Positions 1 through 7,773 are shown, counted from the first letter of the stretch. The stretch: 64,000 nucleotides of DNA from Streptomyces sp. CB02414 (GCF_001905385.1 NZ_LIPF01000003.1:496001-560000), one strand, 5' to 3'. The notes: generated from the sequence alone by a model not told the origin. A program made the numbers and translations.

Positions 1-298
1 GCAGCAGCGAGAGCCATACGTCCCGCGGCACGCTGGCTCGGTTCTGGTAGGTGCCGACCAGTTCGGTGCCTAATCCGTCGCGGGGTGGACCGGGCCGCTT
101 GGAGGGCGTCGGCCAGAGGAAGGTCTCCTCCACGCGCAGATGACCGGCCACGCGAAAGCGATGCCGCGCGTGAGGTACCCGTCCTCCCAGCCACCGGCTC
201 ACTGTCTTGGGGTCGACCTCGCAGATCGCCGCGAGCGCATCGGGTGAGACCCCTCGTTGGGCGAGCACGGTATGCAGTCGGTCGTTCACAGAAACCAT
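1..298 (-). CDS. XRE-family transcriptional regulator, N-terminal part (cut by window edge)
   Basis: Read on the minus strand from an ATG at 298. The first 99 codons are open to the window edge. Residues 1-45 form a helix-turn-helix of the type LAAICEVDPKTVSRWLGGR, followed by HRFRVAGHL and EETFLWP. This layout is common in a Streptomyces family of XRE regulators whose C-terminal half resembles a phospholipase-D-like domain; that half lies outside the window, so the domain is an expectation and is not seen. One TTA codon (complement of 71-73) is present, rare in Streptomyces and read by the bldA tRNA. It is divergent from the HAD gene at 388, so the 89-bp gap should hold both promoters, and it may control the cluster to its right. 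Confidence 0.75.
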   Translation of the reverse strand, partial: MVSVNDRLHTVLAQRGVSPDALAAICEVDPKTVSRWLGGRVPHARHRFRVAGHLRVEETFLWPTPSKRPGPPRDGLGTELVGTYQNRASVPRDVWLSLL

Positions 299-387
299 GC
301 AAGCGGTGCAACGCGTGATCGCGCAAGGACGTTGTGGGACGTTGTCGCGGAATCACAGTGTCTCCGGCTGCTGCTTACGCTGGCGTC

Positions 388-1113
388 ATGGAGCTCATCG
401 TCCTGTGGGACATCGACCACACCCTCATCGAGAACGCGGGGGTGAGCAAGGAGATCTACGCCGCCGCCTTCTCGGAGCTTGCGGGGTTTGAGCCGTCGGA
501 GCCGGCACGCACCGAGGGGCGTACGGACCGACTGATCATGCGCGACATGTTCGTTCGGGATGGGCTGCCCGTACCCGACTGGCCCGTCATTGAGGCCGCC
601 CTCGAACGGGCAGGGAGTGAGCGCCGGGACGCTCTGCGTTCGCGCGGATGGGCCTTGCCAGGAGCCCATGAGGCATTGAAGGCCGCCTCGGCACGGAGCG
701 GCTGGGTCTCCTCTGCCCTGACCGGCAACATCGCGGCCAACGCCCGTGTGAAGCTGTCCGCGTTCGGCCTCGACTCCTTGCTGGATCTGCCGGTGGGCGC
801 CTACGGAGCGGACGCCGATCTCCGCTCCGATCTGGTCGCGGTCGCCCGCGAGCGAGTGCGGCGGCTTCGTGGCGTCCGGACCGACACGCCCATCGTCCTG
901 GTCGGGGACACCCCTCGTGATGTGGAGGCTGCCCTGGCCACGGGGTGCGGGATCGTCGCCGTCGCCTCCGGTCTGCACGATCACGCGGAACTCGCAGCGG
1001 CTGGCGCCGCCGAGGTCCTGCCGGACCTGGCAGACGCCAAGCGCCTTCTAAGCATCCTGGAGTCGCTCGCAGGTGACGGAAAACGTCCCAGGACGTCCTC
1101 GGGCCGTCCCTGA
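388..1113 (+). CDS. HAD-family phosphatase
   Basis: A 241-residue haloacid-dehalogenase-type hydrolase, expected to remove phosphate from a small metabolite through an aspartyl-phosphate intermediate. Motif I is DIDHT with the nucleophile Asp8 and general acid Asp10. Motif II is the Ser/Thr in SSALTGN. Motif IV is the acidic VLVGDTPRDVEA near residue 175. The helical cap lies between motifs I and II, as in phosphoglycolate-phosphatase-like members. ATG 388 was chosen because the nucleophile loop follows directly; the longer reading from 334 adds 18 unconserved residues. It is the first gene of a plus-strand run with a radical SAM enzyme, a kinase and a methyltransferase, so it may dephosphorylate an intermediate made by them. 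The substrate cannot be read from sequence. Confidence 0.88.
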   Translation: MELIVLWDIDHTLIENAGVSKEIYAAAFSELAGFEPSEPARTEGRTDRLIMRDMFVRDGLPVPDWPVIEAALERAGSERRDALRSRGWALPGAHEALKAASARSGWVSSALTGNIAANARVKLSAFGLDSLLDLPVGAYGADADLRSDLVAVARERVRRLRGVRTDTPIVLVGDTPRDVEAALATGCGIVAVASGLHDHAELAAAGAAEVLPDLADAKRLLSILESLAGDGKRPRTSSGRP

Positions 1114-1185
1114 ACGCGGTGACGAGGTCCCCGGGCAGACAGCCAGGATCGGGTTCCCGAAAGGCAGCCAGCCGAAGGAGCCCAA

Positions 1186-2088
1186 GTGATCAGGGAAGTC
1201 ACCGGGATCAGGAAGATCCGGATGCTGTACCTGCAGCTGCTGTACCGCTGCAACTTCACGTGCCTGCACTGCTTCCACGGCAAGCGGCTTCAGTACGCGG
1301 ACGCCTTCACCGCCGACGAAGCCAGTCGCCTCCTCACCCTGATGCGAGACGAGTACGGCACGGAGGAAGTCACCCTGCTCGGCGGGGAGCCCTTCGTCCA
1401 CCGGGACCTCCCGCAGGTCGTCCGCCACGCCAAGGAAGAACTGGGCCAGCGCGTCGAGATCTGCACCAACGGATACCGGATCGAGCGACGCCTGACAGAG
1501 ATCGCGCCGCACCTGGACCTCCTCAGGGTGTCCCTGGAGGGCGTCGGATCCACCAACGACGGCATCCGCAGGCACGGCAGCTACCAGAGCGCCCTCAACG
1601 CACTGAGCCTGGCACGGGACCTCGGAGTGCCGACCGGCGCGACCATGACCGTGACTTCACGAAACATCGGTGAGGTGCTTCCCCTCGCCGGCATCCTGGC
1701 CCGACTCGGGGTCCAGCAACTCAAGCTCCACCACCTGCGGCCTGTAGGCAACGCCGCCGACCACCCCGAGCTACTGGTCACCGAGCCTGCCGCCTACGGC
1801 CGGCTCCGCGAAGAACTTGCGGCGGCCGACCTGCCCCTGGAAGTGATCGTCGACGAGGACCTCTCCGAGCACGGCGCCCCACAGCTCTGCGCCCCGACCG
1901 GCGGGCCCCGCGAGATCGACCGCATCGAGGCCGACCCGCGTGGTGCCCTGACCATGTCCTGCAAGGCCGTGGGCAAGGACTCTCACGCCTTCTGGTACGA
2001 GAAGAGCGGTGGCCGCATCGTCCACCAGCCCTCGGCCAGCGACGAGCTCACGCTCACGGTGCCGGACGTGGTGTACGCCCGTGCCTGA
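1186..2088 (+). CDS. Radical SAM enzyme
   Basis: A 300-residue radical S-adenosylmethionine enzyme. The [4Fe-4S] cluster motif is C22-x3-C26-x2-C29 (RCNFTCLHCFHGK), followed by the SAM-binding GGEP at 66-69 and CTNGYRI. The barrel continues to the segment KLHHLRPVG near residue 187. Two further Cys (QLCAP and MSCKA, about residues 235 and 264) could bind a second cluster, but the full SPASM pattern is not present. The GTG start has a good Shine-Dalgarno sequence (AAGGAG, 7-8 bases upstream). Its stop overlaps the kinase start by 8 bases, so the two proteins are probably made together. The CxxCFH spelling recalls viperins, but the C-terminal part does not match them. The reaction is unknown. 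Confidence 0.9.
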   Translation: MIREVTGIRKIRMLYLQLLYRCNFTCLHCFHGKRLQYADAFTADEASRLLTLMRDEYGTEEVTLLGGEPFVHRDLPQVVRHAKEELGQRVEICTNGYRIERRLTEIAPHLDLLRVSLEGVGSTNDGIRRHGSYQSALNALSLARDLGVPTGATMTVTSRNIGEVLPLAGILARLGVQQLKLHHLRPVGNAADHPELLVTEPAAYGRLREELAAADLPLEVIVDEDLSEHGAPQLCAPTGGPREIDRIEADPRGALTMSCKAVGKDSHAFWYEKSGGRIVHQPSASDELTLTVPDVVYARA

Positions 2089-2722
2089 CCACCCGCGATT
2101 CGAGAGCCTGGAAGGCTTACGGGGCACCGGCAAGTCGACCATCGCCCCGATGCTCGCCGCTGCCCGGCAAGCCGTCCTCGTCCCCACCGTGCCCGCCCTG
2201 TACCAGCCCCTCAGAGCGGCCATGGACCAGCGCACCAACGTCGACGCGCGGATGTGCCTCTACCTCTCCGCGCTATTCACCGCGACCGAGGAAATCCAGA
2301 GCCACCTCGACGCCGGCGTCCCCGTAGTCGTCGAGAGCTACTTCGCCCGGTGCCTCGCCACCCACCAGGCCATGGGGGCTCGGCTCGGCGTCACGCTGCC
2401 GCGCCGGCTCCCGACACCCGTCACGTACTACCTCGTCTGCGGCGACGACGAACGCTGCCGCCGTCTGGCCGCCCGGGACAAGCCAGCGACGCAGTGGGAC
2501 GCACTGATCGAAACCGTCCCGGACCAGGTGACCGACGCCTACGCCTCGTTCCCGATGCGTCGCGTCGACACCACGGGGCGCAGCCCCGAAGAGGTCCTCC
2601 GTGTGATTACAGAAACCGACAGGCAAGGAGCGAACTCCCATGCAGACCCAGAGCCTGTGGGAGCACACCCTCACGTTCTTCCCCCAGTTCCTCGGCACAC
2701 TGCGCGAGCGAGTCGCCCCTGA
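2081..2722 (+). CDS. P-loop kinase, thymidylate-kinase-like
   Basis: A 213-residue P-loop NTPase with Walker A GLRGTGKS at residues 12-19, a DxxLYLSALF-type central helix, VVVESYFARCLA near residue 86 (position of the DR-motif in nucleoside monophosphate kinases) and a lid-like RRLAARDKPATQW. It most resembles dTMP/NMP kinases, though the canonical DRY motif is replaced by ESYF, so the substrate may not be a standard nucleotide. GTG 2081 overlaps the end of the radical SAM gene (GTGCCTGA), which points to translational coupling. The reading frame runs 83 bases into the methyltransferase gene, so its last 28 residues are read from DNA that also encodes that protein in another frame. That overlap is unusually long for Streptomyces and may reflect a lost stop codon. 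Confidence 0.82.
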   Translation: MPDHPRFESLEGLRGTGKSTIAPMLAAARQAVLVPTVPALYQPLRAAMDQRTNVDARMCLYLSALFTATEEIQSHLDAGVPVVVESYFARCLATHQAMGARLGVTLPRRLPTPVTYYLVCGDDERCRRLAARDKPATQWDALIETVPDQVTDAYASFPMRRVDTTGRSPEEVLRVITETDRQGANSHADPEPVGAHPHVLPPVPRHTARASRP

Positions 2723-3302
2723 CGCCACCGTCGCGGTTATCGGGGCGAGCGACGGCAAGTTCGTCCTGCCGTTGGCCGCCGCCGGCTACCACGTGGTCGC
2801 CATCGAACGCGACGCGCTCGCCCTGCACGGAGGCGAGGTACGCCTTCCGGGTGACAGCGAAGCCCACGCGATGGGCCTGATCGACCGGCTGAAGCTCGAA
2901 GAACTCCATGCCCGCGTCCACGTGGTTGAGGACGACTTCCTTGAGGGCGAGTCCCTGGGCATGCAGTGCGAGGCAGTCTGGACGAGCTGCTCGTGGCATT
3001 ACAGTGCCAACCACCACCGCCCGCTCGCCGAGTTCGTCGACCGCATGCAACGCCTGGTCCGCCCGGGCGGTGTGTTCGGTGCGGAGTTCATGATGCCCGT
3101 CGAAAGACGCCACCACATGACCGAGCACTACACCTCCCCCGAGCGCCTGCTCCCTCACTTCATCGGTGACTGGGAAGTCCTGCTCACCCTGCGCACGAAC
3201 GAGTTCACGGAACGGGCCCACGTCGGCCAGCCGAACGACCACACCCACCGCATGGGCCTGCTCATGGCAGCCCGAACGTCCCCCTTCATCGACCACTTCT
3301 GA
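2640..3302 (+). CDS. Class I SAM-dependent methyltransferase
   Basis: A 220-residue protein with a Rossmann methyltransferase core. Motif I reads VAVIGASDGKFVLPLAAAG (about residues 31-49), followed by the acidic strand end VVAIERDALALHGGE. A post-I segment VHVVEDDFLEG gives the position that usually contacts the SAM adenine, and RLVRPGGVFGAEF is the typical strand after motif III. The C-terminus ends ARTSPFIDHF. The ATG at 2640 has AAGGAG 8 bases upstream, which decides the start even though the kinase frame continues to 2722. It sits between the kinase and the CYTH gene in one plus-strand transcription unit. The acceptor substrate is not evident; a small molecule is more likely than nucleic acid because no RNA-binding domain is visible. 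Confidence 0.85.
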   Translation: MQTQSLWEHTLTFFPQFLGTLRERVAPDATVAVIGASDGKFVLPLAAAGYHVVAIERDALALHGGEVRLPGDSEAHAMGLIDRLKLEELHARVHVVEDDFLEGESLGMQCEAVWTSCSWHYSANHHRPLAEFVDRMQRLVRPGGVFGAEFMMPVERRHHMTEHYTSPERLLPHFIGDWEVLLTLRTNEFTERAHVGQPNDHTHRMGLLMAARTSPFIDHF

Positions 3303-3313
3303 GAGAAGGACAC

Positions 3314-3901
3314 ATGAAGCACGAGTACGAGGCGAAGTTTCTGGCCGTCGACGCCACCGGCCTCCAGGCCAAGCTGACCGCCCTCGGAGCCGTCCAGGCG
3401 TTCCCGCGCACCCTCCTCACCCGCAAGATCTTCGAGAACGACTCCCTCGACGGAGGGGCCTGGATCCGCCTTCGGGACGAAGGCACCCGGTCGACCCTCA
3501 CCCTCAAGCAGGTCATCGACGCCACCACGATCGACGGCACCAAGGAGATCGAGACCGAGGTGTCCGACCTGCACGCCATGGCCGACATCCTGCGGCGGGT
3601 CGGCCTCACCGAGGTGCGCTACCAGGAGAACTACCGAGAGGAGTGGCGCCTGGGCGAGGTCGCCTTCGACTTCGACACCTGGCCCGACCTCCCCACCTTC
3701 CTGGAGATCGAGGGGCCCGACGAGGCGTCGGTCCGGCAGGCCGCCGCGCTGCTGGACCTCGACTACTCCGAAGCCCGCTTCGGCAGCGTCGACGAGATCT
3801 ACAAGAGCGAGGCCGGCCGCGACATCCTCGCCGAGCCCACCCTCCTGTTCTCCGACGCCGAGAAGCAGGAGGACGCTTCCTCCGCTGCCTGCAGCCACTG
3901 A
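3314..3901 (+). CDS. CYTH-domain protein (class IV adenylate cyclase / triphosphate tunnel family)
   Basis: A 195-residue CYTH protein. The diagnostic N-terminal ExExK motif is E4-Y-E6-A-K8. Alternating charged strands expected for the tunnel follow: RKIFENDSL, WIRLRDEG, TLTLKQV, KEIETEVSD, YQENYREEWRLG, FDFDTWPDLPTFLEIEGP. These acidic and basic pairs line the triphosphate tunnel. Family members include CyaB-type adenylate cyclases, thiamine triphosphatases and inorganic triphosphatases; sequence alone does not separate them. The gene follows the methyltransferase by 11 bases with a GAGAAGGA Shine-Dalgarno, so it belongs to the same operon. Next to a nucleotide-type kinase, one reading is that it handles a triphosphorylated intermediate, which is an inference from gene order only. 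Confidence 0.9.
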   Translation: MKHEYEAKFLAVDATGLQAKLTALGAVQAFPRTLLTRKIFENDSLDGGAWIRLRDEGTRSTLTLKQVIDATTIDGTKEIETEVSDLHAMADILRRVGLTEVRYQENYREEWRLGEVAFDFDTWPDLPTFLEIEGPDEASVRQAAALLDLDYSEARFGSVDEIYKSEAGRDILAEPTLLFSDAEKQEDASSAACSH

Positions 3902-3920
3902 TCAAGGGGGCGGACAAGCC

Positions 3921-4292
3921 ATGCTCACGGAAGCCGCATTACGGCACAGGGTGATCCCGGGGATCGCCGAGTTCGCACGCGGCGGACTGCCCGCACCGGC
4001 AGCCACCGATGACGGCAACGAGTGGGTCGACGGATCGTGCTGGCTCTACTGCGGGCAGCGGTGGACTCGCGTCCTGTGGATCGGCCCCGCCCGTGTCGCA
4101 GGCGCCCAGGCGCCGATGTACGCCTGCGGGCCCTGCATCCGAGCCCTCCAGGAGCGGGTCTGGCAGTCTCTCCTCAGCCGGGACGAACCAACTCGTCGTG
4201 CTCGGCCGAGCGATGCGACCTCCCCTGCGTCGGCCTCAGCACGGCGGGCCGGCAGACATCGGGGCCGACGAGGATCTCTCCGCCGCGGCTAA
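3921..4292 (+). CDS. Small Cys-containing protein of unknown function
   Basis: A 123-residue reading frame beginning 19 bases after the CYTH gene. Residues 1-85 look protein-like: an amphipathic N-terminus, then CWLYCGQ and YACGPC, which together could bind one zinc ion, around a VLWIGPARV strand. The last 35 residues are an Arg/Ala/Ser-rich string typical of out-of-frame high-GC DNA, so the original protein may have ended earlier or a frameshift may have extended it. No Shine-Dalgarno is well placed (a GGGGG run lies 11 bases upstream). It could be a small regulator or accessory protein of the cluster, but nothing identifies a function. Confidence 0.5.
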   Translation: MLTEAALRHRVIPGIAEFARGGLPAPAATDDGNEWVDGSCWLYCGQRWTRVLWIGPARVAGAQAPMYACGPCIRALQERVWQSLLSRDEPTRRARPSDATSPASASARRAGRHRGRRGSLRRG

Positions 4293-4295
4293 GCC

Positions 4296-4357
4296 CCCGC
4301 CCTGGTCACGGAAGTGCCTACCGTCCCCCGCGGTATGAGCCCCGCGACCAGGGCGGG
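4296..4357. terminator. Inverted repeat after the small Cys gene, possible terminator
   Basis: A perfect 12-bp inverted repeat, CCCGCCCTGGTC (4296-4307) with GACCAGGGCGGG (4346-4357), separated by 38 bases that contain a smaller GC-rich stem. It lies just past the stop of the small Cys gene and before the oxidase gene, so it may end the cluster transcript. There is no T-run, as is usual for Streptomyces hairpin terminators. Confidence 0.45.
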
Positions 4358-4483
4358 CCTGCGGGGTACTACATCCCGCTTGGAAGGTCCTCACGATGCC
4401 CTGTGGTCAATCCCGCGGCGCATGTGTTGGAGGACAACCTCGCCCACGCACCGCCGCCACGCGCAGGCCGTTACGGTCGGCTC

Positions 4484-5436
4484 ATGACAGCAGGGGAGCG
4501 CGTTGTCGTTGTCGGGGCTGGGGTGGCTGGGCTCACCACAGCCGTGGTTCTCGCCGAGGCCGGGGCTGCCTGCACGTGATCGCCGAGCAGGTGCCGGGGA
4601 CCACGTCGCTGGCTGCTGGGGCGGTGTGGGGGCCTTACCTGGTCGAGCCGAAGGACAAGGTCGACCAGTGGGGACAACGGTCCTTGGAGATCTTCCGGGA
4701 GCTGGCCCAGGATCCGGCGACGGGCGTCCGGCTCACCAGTGGCATCGAGGCATCCCGCACGACCGAAGCCGCGCCGGACTGGGCCACCACCTTGCCAGGT
4801 TTCCGACCGTGCGAGCGGGCCGAACTTCCGGCCGGGTTCATGGCGGGCTACCGGTTCACTGTGCCACTGATCGACATGCCCACCTACCTCGACTATCTCC
4901 TGTGCCGGCTCCGCGATGCCGGCGGTGTGGTCGAGCAGCGAGGGCTGACCTTGCTCTCGGACGCCGGTCCGGCATCGGCGATCGTCAACTGCGCTGGCCT
5001 CGGTGCGCGCGACCTAATTCCGGACCCTGACCTCCGGCCCATCCGCGGCCAGCACGTCGTCGTCACCAACCCCGGGCTGACCGAGTTCTTCTGCGAGGAC
5101 ACCGGCCTCTCCCCGGACCTGCTGTGCTTCTACCCGCACGGGGACACCGTCGTACTGGGCGGCACGGCGATCGACGGCGAGGGCGATTTGGCCCCCGACG
5201 ACAAGGTGGCGGCCGGTATCCTCGCCCGCTGCGCCGAGGTCGAGCCCCGCCTCGCCCAAGTCCGCGTCCTGGAACACCGGGTCGGCGCTCGACCGACCCG
5301 CGCCACGGTCCGTGTGGAGGAAGAGGTGGGGGAGGACGGCACCGTGGTCGTGCACAACTACGGCCACGGAGGCGCCGGCGTCACGCTGTCGTGGGGGTGC
5401 GCCGAGGAGGCTCGGGCGTTGCTCTCCGTCAAGTGA
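4484..5436 (+). pseudogene. FAD-dependent D-amino-acid-oxidase-like gene, broken by a one-base frameshift
   Basis: Two frames must be joined to give one DAO-family flavoprotein. The first, from ATG 4484, encodes VVVVGAGVAGLTTAVVLAEAG, the N-terminal FAD-binding GxGxxG motif, and stops at 4577-4579. The second continues from about 4571 with HVIAEQVPGTTSLAAGAVWGP and runs to 5436, including GQHVVV, an FYPHGDTVVLGGT strand and the C-terminal NYGHGGAGVTLSWGCA that closes the FAD site in D-amino-acid oxidases. Adding one base between 4570 and 4571 would give AEAGAAVHVIAE, the expected sequence. So this is a recent one-base deletion or a sequencing error. If intact, the enzyme would oxidise an amino acid or amine to the imino product. 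It lies downstream of the radical SAM cluster and may belong to it. Confidence 0.8.
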
Positions 5437-5484
5437 TCTGCACGTGGAAGAACAGACGTTGCGACGTCCGCAGCGCGAGATCGC

Positions 5485-6189
5485 TCAAGGCGCCCCGACA
5501 CGCTTGTAGCCGACCCACAACCGGCCACCGGTCTGCCCAAGCACCTCGTCCACGAGGGCCACGAGGGTCTCGGCTCTCCCGTCCAGTACCTCCTGTAGGC
5601 CGTGGTGGAGGCGCGCGCTGAGCCCTGGCGCAGTCGTCTCAAGACGGCGTGCCAGCCACTTCCCACCGCCACCCCACGAACCGCCAACGGCCAGTGCCAG
5701 CTCGCCGGTGCGTCGGACCAGTTCGGTCGCGATGAAGAGACGTTCGCTCTGGTTGTCGCTTCCTGCGAGGTCGTCCAGCAGGTCGGTGATCGCGTAGCGG
5801 CGGTCGTCGATCTCTTCCGACGACACCGGTGGTGGTCCGGCGGCGGTCAGCTTCCGGGCCTGCGCGGCGAGGCGGGCCCCGAGTCCGTCGGTGTCGAAGA
5901 GCAGCAGTCCGTCGGCACACATCCACAGCAGCGGTGACCGGCGCTTGCGCAGCTCCCGTTCGACGTAGGCGTGCCACGTTGCCTCGGTGTGCACGAACAT
6001 CTCCACTGGCCAGCCGGCGTACTGGCGGCTTGCCCGGTAGGGGGCTGGGGCTCCGTGGAGCAGGACCACGATGTCGAGGTCCGACGTGGCCGTTCGGCGG
6101 CCCGTCACGACGCTGCCGCCCAAGAACGCGGTGCGCGCTTCGGGGTGCTGTTCATCTACGACGGCGCGTGCGGCCTCGATCGCATCCAT
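5485..6189 (-). CDS. Nucleotidyltransferase-domain protein
   Basis: A 234-residue protein with the polymerase-beta-type nucleotidyltransferase signature: FLGGSVVTG at residues 22-30 and SDLDIVV at about 36-42, which supplies the metal-binding Asp pair, then EMFVHTEATWHAY. The C-terminal half is helical, with LLDDLAGSDNQSERLFIATELVRRTGELAL, a layout seen in antibiotic nucleotidyltransferases and in minimal nucleotidyltransferase/HEPN fusions. It is convergent with the oxidase gene (48-bp gap). The target (aminoglycoside, tRNA or a partner protein) is not readable. Such stand-alone genes are common cargo in Streptomyces islands. It is not the CD-NTase of the CBASS operon further right. Confidence 0.8.
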   Translation of the reverse strand: MDAIEAARAVVDEQHPEARTAFLGGSVVTGRRTATSDLDIVVLLHGAPAPYRASRQYAGWPVEMFVHTEATWHAYVERELRKRRSPLLWMCADGLLLFDTDGLGARLAAQARKLTAAGPPPVSSEEIDDRRYAITDLLDDLAGSDNQSERLFIATELVRRTGELALAVGGSWGGGGKWLARRLETTAPGLSARLHHGLQEVLDGRAETLVALVDEVLGQTGGRLWVGYKRVGAP

Positions 6190-6371
6190 GCGGCAACTAT
6201 CAGCACTGCTCCCACCGGGTGCACGCCGTTTTCCGCGGCTGGACAGCGAGGTCTCGCGCCCTGCGTGTCAGTTCGCCGGGGGCAGACAGCAAAGATCCAC
6301 GAATGACTGGTCAGCGTCGCATGGGCATGTGAACCTGGACGACCTACTCGCAAAAACACCAGGTCAAAGAG

Positions 6372-6734
6372 GTGATTGCCGTTACTGCGGCACCCCAGGG
6401 TCCCGGATTCTCCACCAGCGTCGAGGCCCTGCGGCTGCGTGAGTGGCTGCTCGGCCCGGGCCAGGCGACACTCGTGATGGATCAGTTCTCCGCCGACGAC
6501 TTCCACCTGGTCGTCGACGACCGCGCGGACGTACACGTCAACTCGAGGGACGGAACCTTCTATCTCGGATGGTTTCCGTCCGGCCGCCCTGGTACCGACG
6601 GCGAGGGGTGGAAGATTGCCGTCACCGGTACGGCCAAGGTGCGCGGCTACCAGATCTCCTTCGACACCGAGACGCCGGCCGATGTCGTCGCTGCCGCAGT
6701 CGAGCGCGTGCTGAAGACGTCCCAGCGCGTGTGA
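6372..6734 (+). CDS. DUF317-domain protein, short
   Basis: A 120-residue protein matching one copy of the actinobacterial DUF317 repeat: HVNSRDGTFYLGWFPSGRPG, then GWKIAVTG, and YQISFDTETPADVVAAAV near the C-terminus. The family is largely confined to Streptomyces and relatives and is frequent on plasmids and integrative elements; its function is unknown. GTG 6372 directly follows AAAGAG, which is close for a Shine-Dalgarno, so the true start could be slightly further downstream. It precedes a larger DUF317 protein on the same strand, 164 bases apart. Confidence 0.7.
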   Translation: MIAVTAAPQGPGFSTSVEALRLREWLLGPGQATLVMDQFSADDFHLVVDDRADVHVNSRDGTFYLGWFPSGRPGTDGEGWKIAVTGTAKVRGYQISFDTETPADVVAAAVERVLKTSQRV

Positions 6735-6898
6735 CAGCCAGAGACACGAGTCGGCGCCCTGGGGAACCTGTCGTCTGCCTGGTGAGAGCGTGACGGAGTA
6801 GCCCCGCATCTGCCACCCGAGGTCGCCGGAAGGCCAGTCCAGCACGTCCATTCAGTTGCACGCACCGCTGGCGGCATCAAGCCCCAGCCCCCAGCCCC

Positions 6899-7720
6899 TT
6901 GGAGGCGTACCTGCATCCCGAATTCCCGATCGATCCACCCGCTCCGGCCTGCGTCCCGTCCGCGTACTGGGTCGGTCCCCGGCACCTGGCCGGTGACGAC
7001 GGGCGCCTCTACGATGCCGTCGCTGACACGCTCGCCAACCTGGGTTGGACTAGCTTGACGCTCGTCCGCGGGCCCCGGGAGCCGGATGAGGCGCCGGAGG
7101 ACCGGCAGGTCCTGCGCAGCACCGTCCTGCATATCAGCCCCGACTCCCTGCGGTGGGCGCAATGGGTCCTGCCGGACGAGCCGTTCCACCTGGGCAACCT
7201 GCCGGTCGCCTGGCAAGTGTCCGCTCATACGGACCCGAGCAGTCCGTTCGCCCAGTGGTCGGCCTACTTCACCCCCGATATCCCGGGGGAGATCCTCGCC
7301 GGCTTCCTGGCCGCGCTCGACTCCCGCGCTCAGCCAGCCCTGCCGTGCGGTGGACCCGAGCTGGTCGTCGACGCGGTAACGGCTCACGGGTGGCTGCGTG
7401 ACGTCGACCAGCCCAGGTTGGGCGCGGTGGATGCGATGTTTGCCTCCCACATCCGCCTCGGTGATATGCCGCCCCTCATCCAGGACGGCGACCCGCTCGC
7501 GCTGGTGGCTGAGGCGGATGAGGCGGCTCTGGCCGGGTGGCAGGCGTGGGCCGAGCCGGTGCTCGGTGCGGGCTACCTGTGGGCGGCTTCGTTCAGCAGC
7601 AGCGTGCCGCACGACCTCGTCGCCGCGTTCGCCGACTCCCTCAGTTCCAGTGCGCCGGTGCTGCGCCGGGTGCTGCCGGAAACCACACGCGATCGGCTGC
7701 TGCGCGCTCCGGCCTGCTGA
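6899..7720 (+). CDS. DUF317-domain protein, long
   Basis: A 273-residue protein with two DUF317-like units. The first contains YWVGPRHLAGDD, SPDSLRWAQWVL, HLGNLPVAWQVSAHTDPSS and WSAYFTPDIPGEILAGFLAAL; the second repeats the pattern in degenerate form (HGWLRDVDQPRL, LAGWQAWAEPVLG, LWAASFSSSVPHDLVAAFADSL). The start is a TTG at 6899 because the frame upstream has no ATG or GTG before a stop; no clear Shine-Dalgarno is visible, so the N-terminus is uncertain. It is a companion of the shorter DUF317 gene and is followed by a strong terminator. Role unknown; the family is a marker of mobile elements in Streptomyces. Confidence 0.72.
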   Translation: MEAYLHPEFPIDPPAPACVPSAYWVGPRHLAGDDGRLYDAVADTLANLGWTSLTLVRGPREPDEAPEDRQVLRSTVLHISPDSLRWAQWVLPDEPFHLGNLPVAWQVSAHTDPSSPFAQWSAYFTPDIPGEILAGFLAALDSRAQPALPCGGPELVVDAVTAHGWLRDVDQPRLGAVDAMFASHIRLGDMPPLIQDGDPLALVAEADEAALAGWQAWAEPVLGAGYLWAASFSSSVPHDLVAAFADSLSSSAPVLRRVLPETTRDRLLRAPAC

Positions 7721-7738
7721 GGGCCTGTCCAACGCATG

Positions 7739-7773
7739 GAAGCCGGGCCTCCCCTCCGGGGAGGCCCGGCTTC
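7739..7773. terminator. Strong hairpin terminator between convergent genes
   Basis: A perfect 16-bp inverted repeat (GAAGCCGGGCCTCCCC, 7739-7754; its complement, 7758-7773) with a 3-base loop. It lies between the DUF317 gene and the convergent minus-strand gene ending at 7813 and should serve both directions. Confidence 0.88.

Noticed and set aside
1186..2088. Identification of the radical SAM enzyme as a true viperin
   Set aside because: Only the Cys motif spelling agrees; the substrate-binding segments and C-terminus of viperins are not seen.
388..5436. Ribosomally made peptide (RiPP) cluster
   Set aside because: No short precursor gene, leader-recognition domain or peptidase was found near the radical SAM gene.
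5485..6189. Second CD-NTase
   Set aside because: The fold is a small antibiotic-type nucleotidyltransferase: it lacks the third acidic strand and the helical SMODS half.
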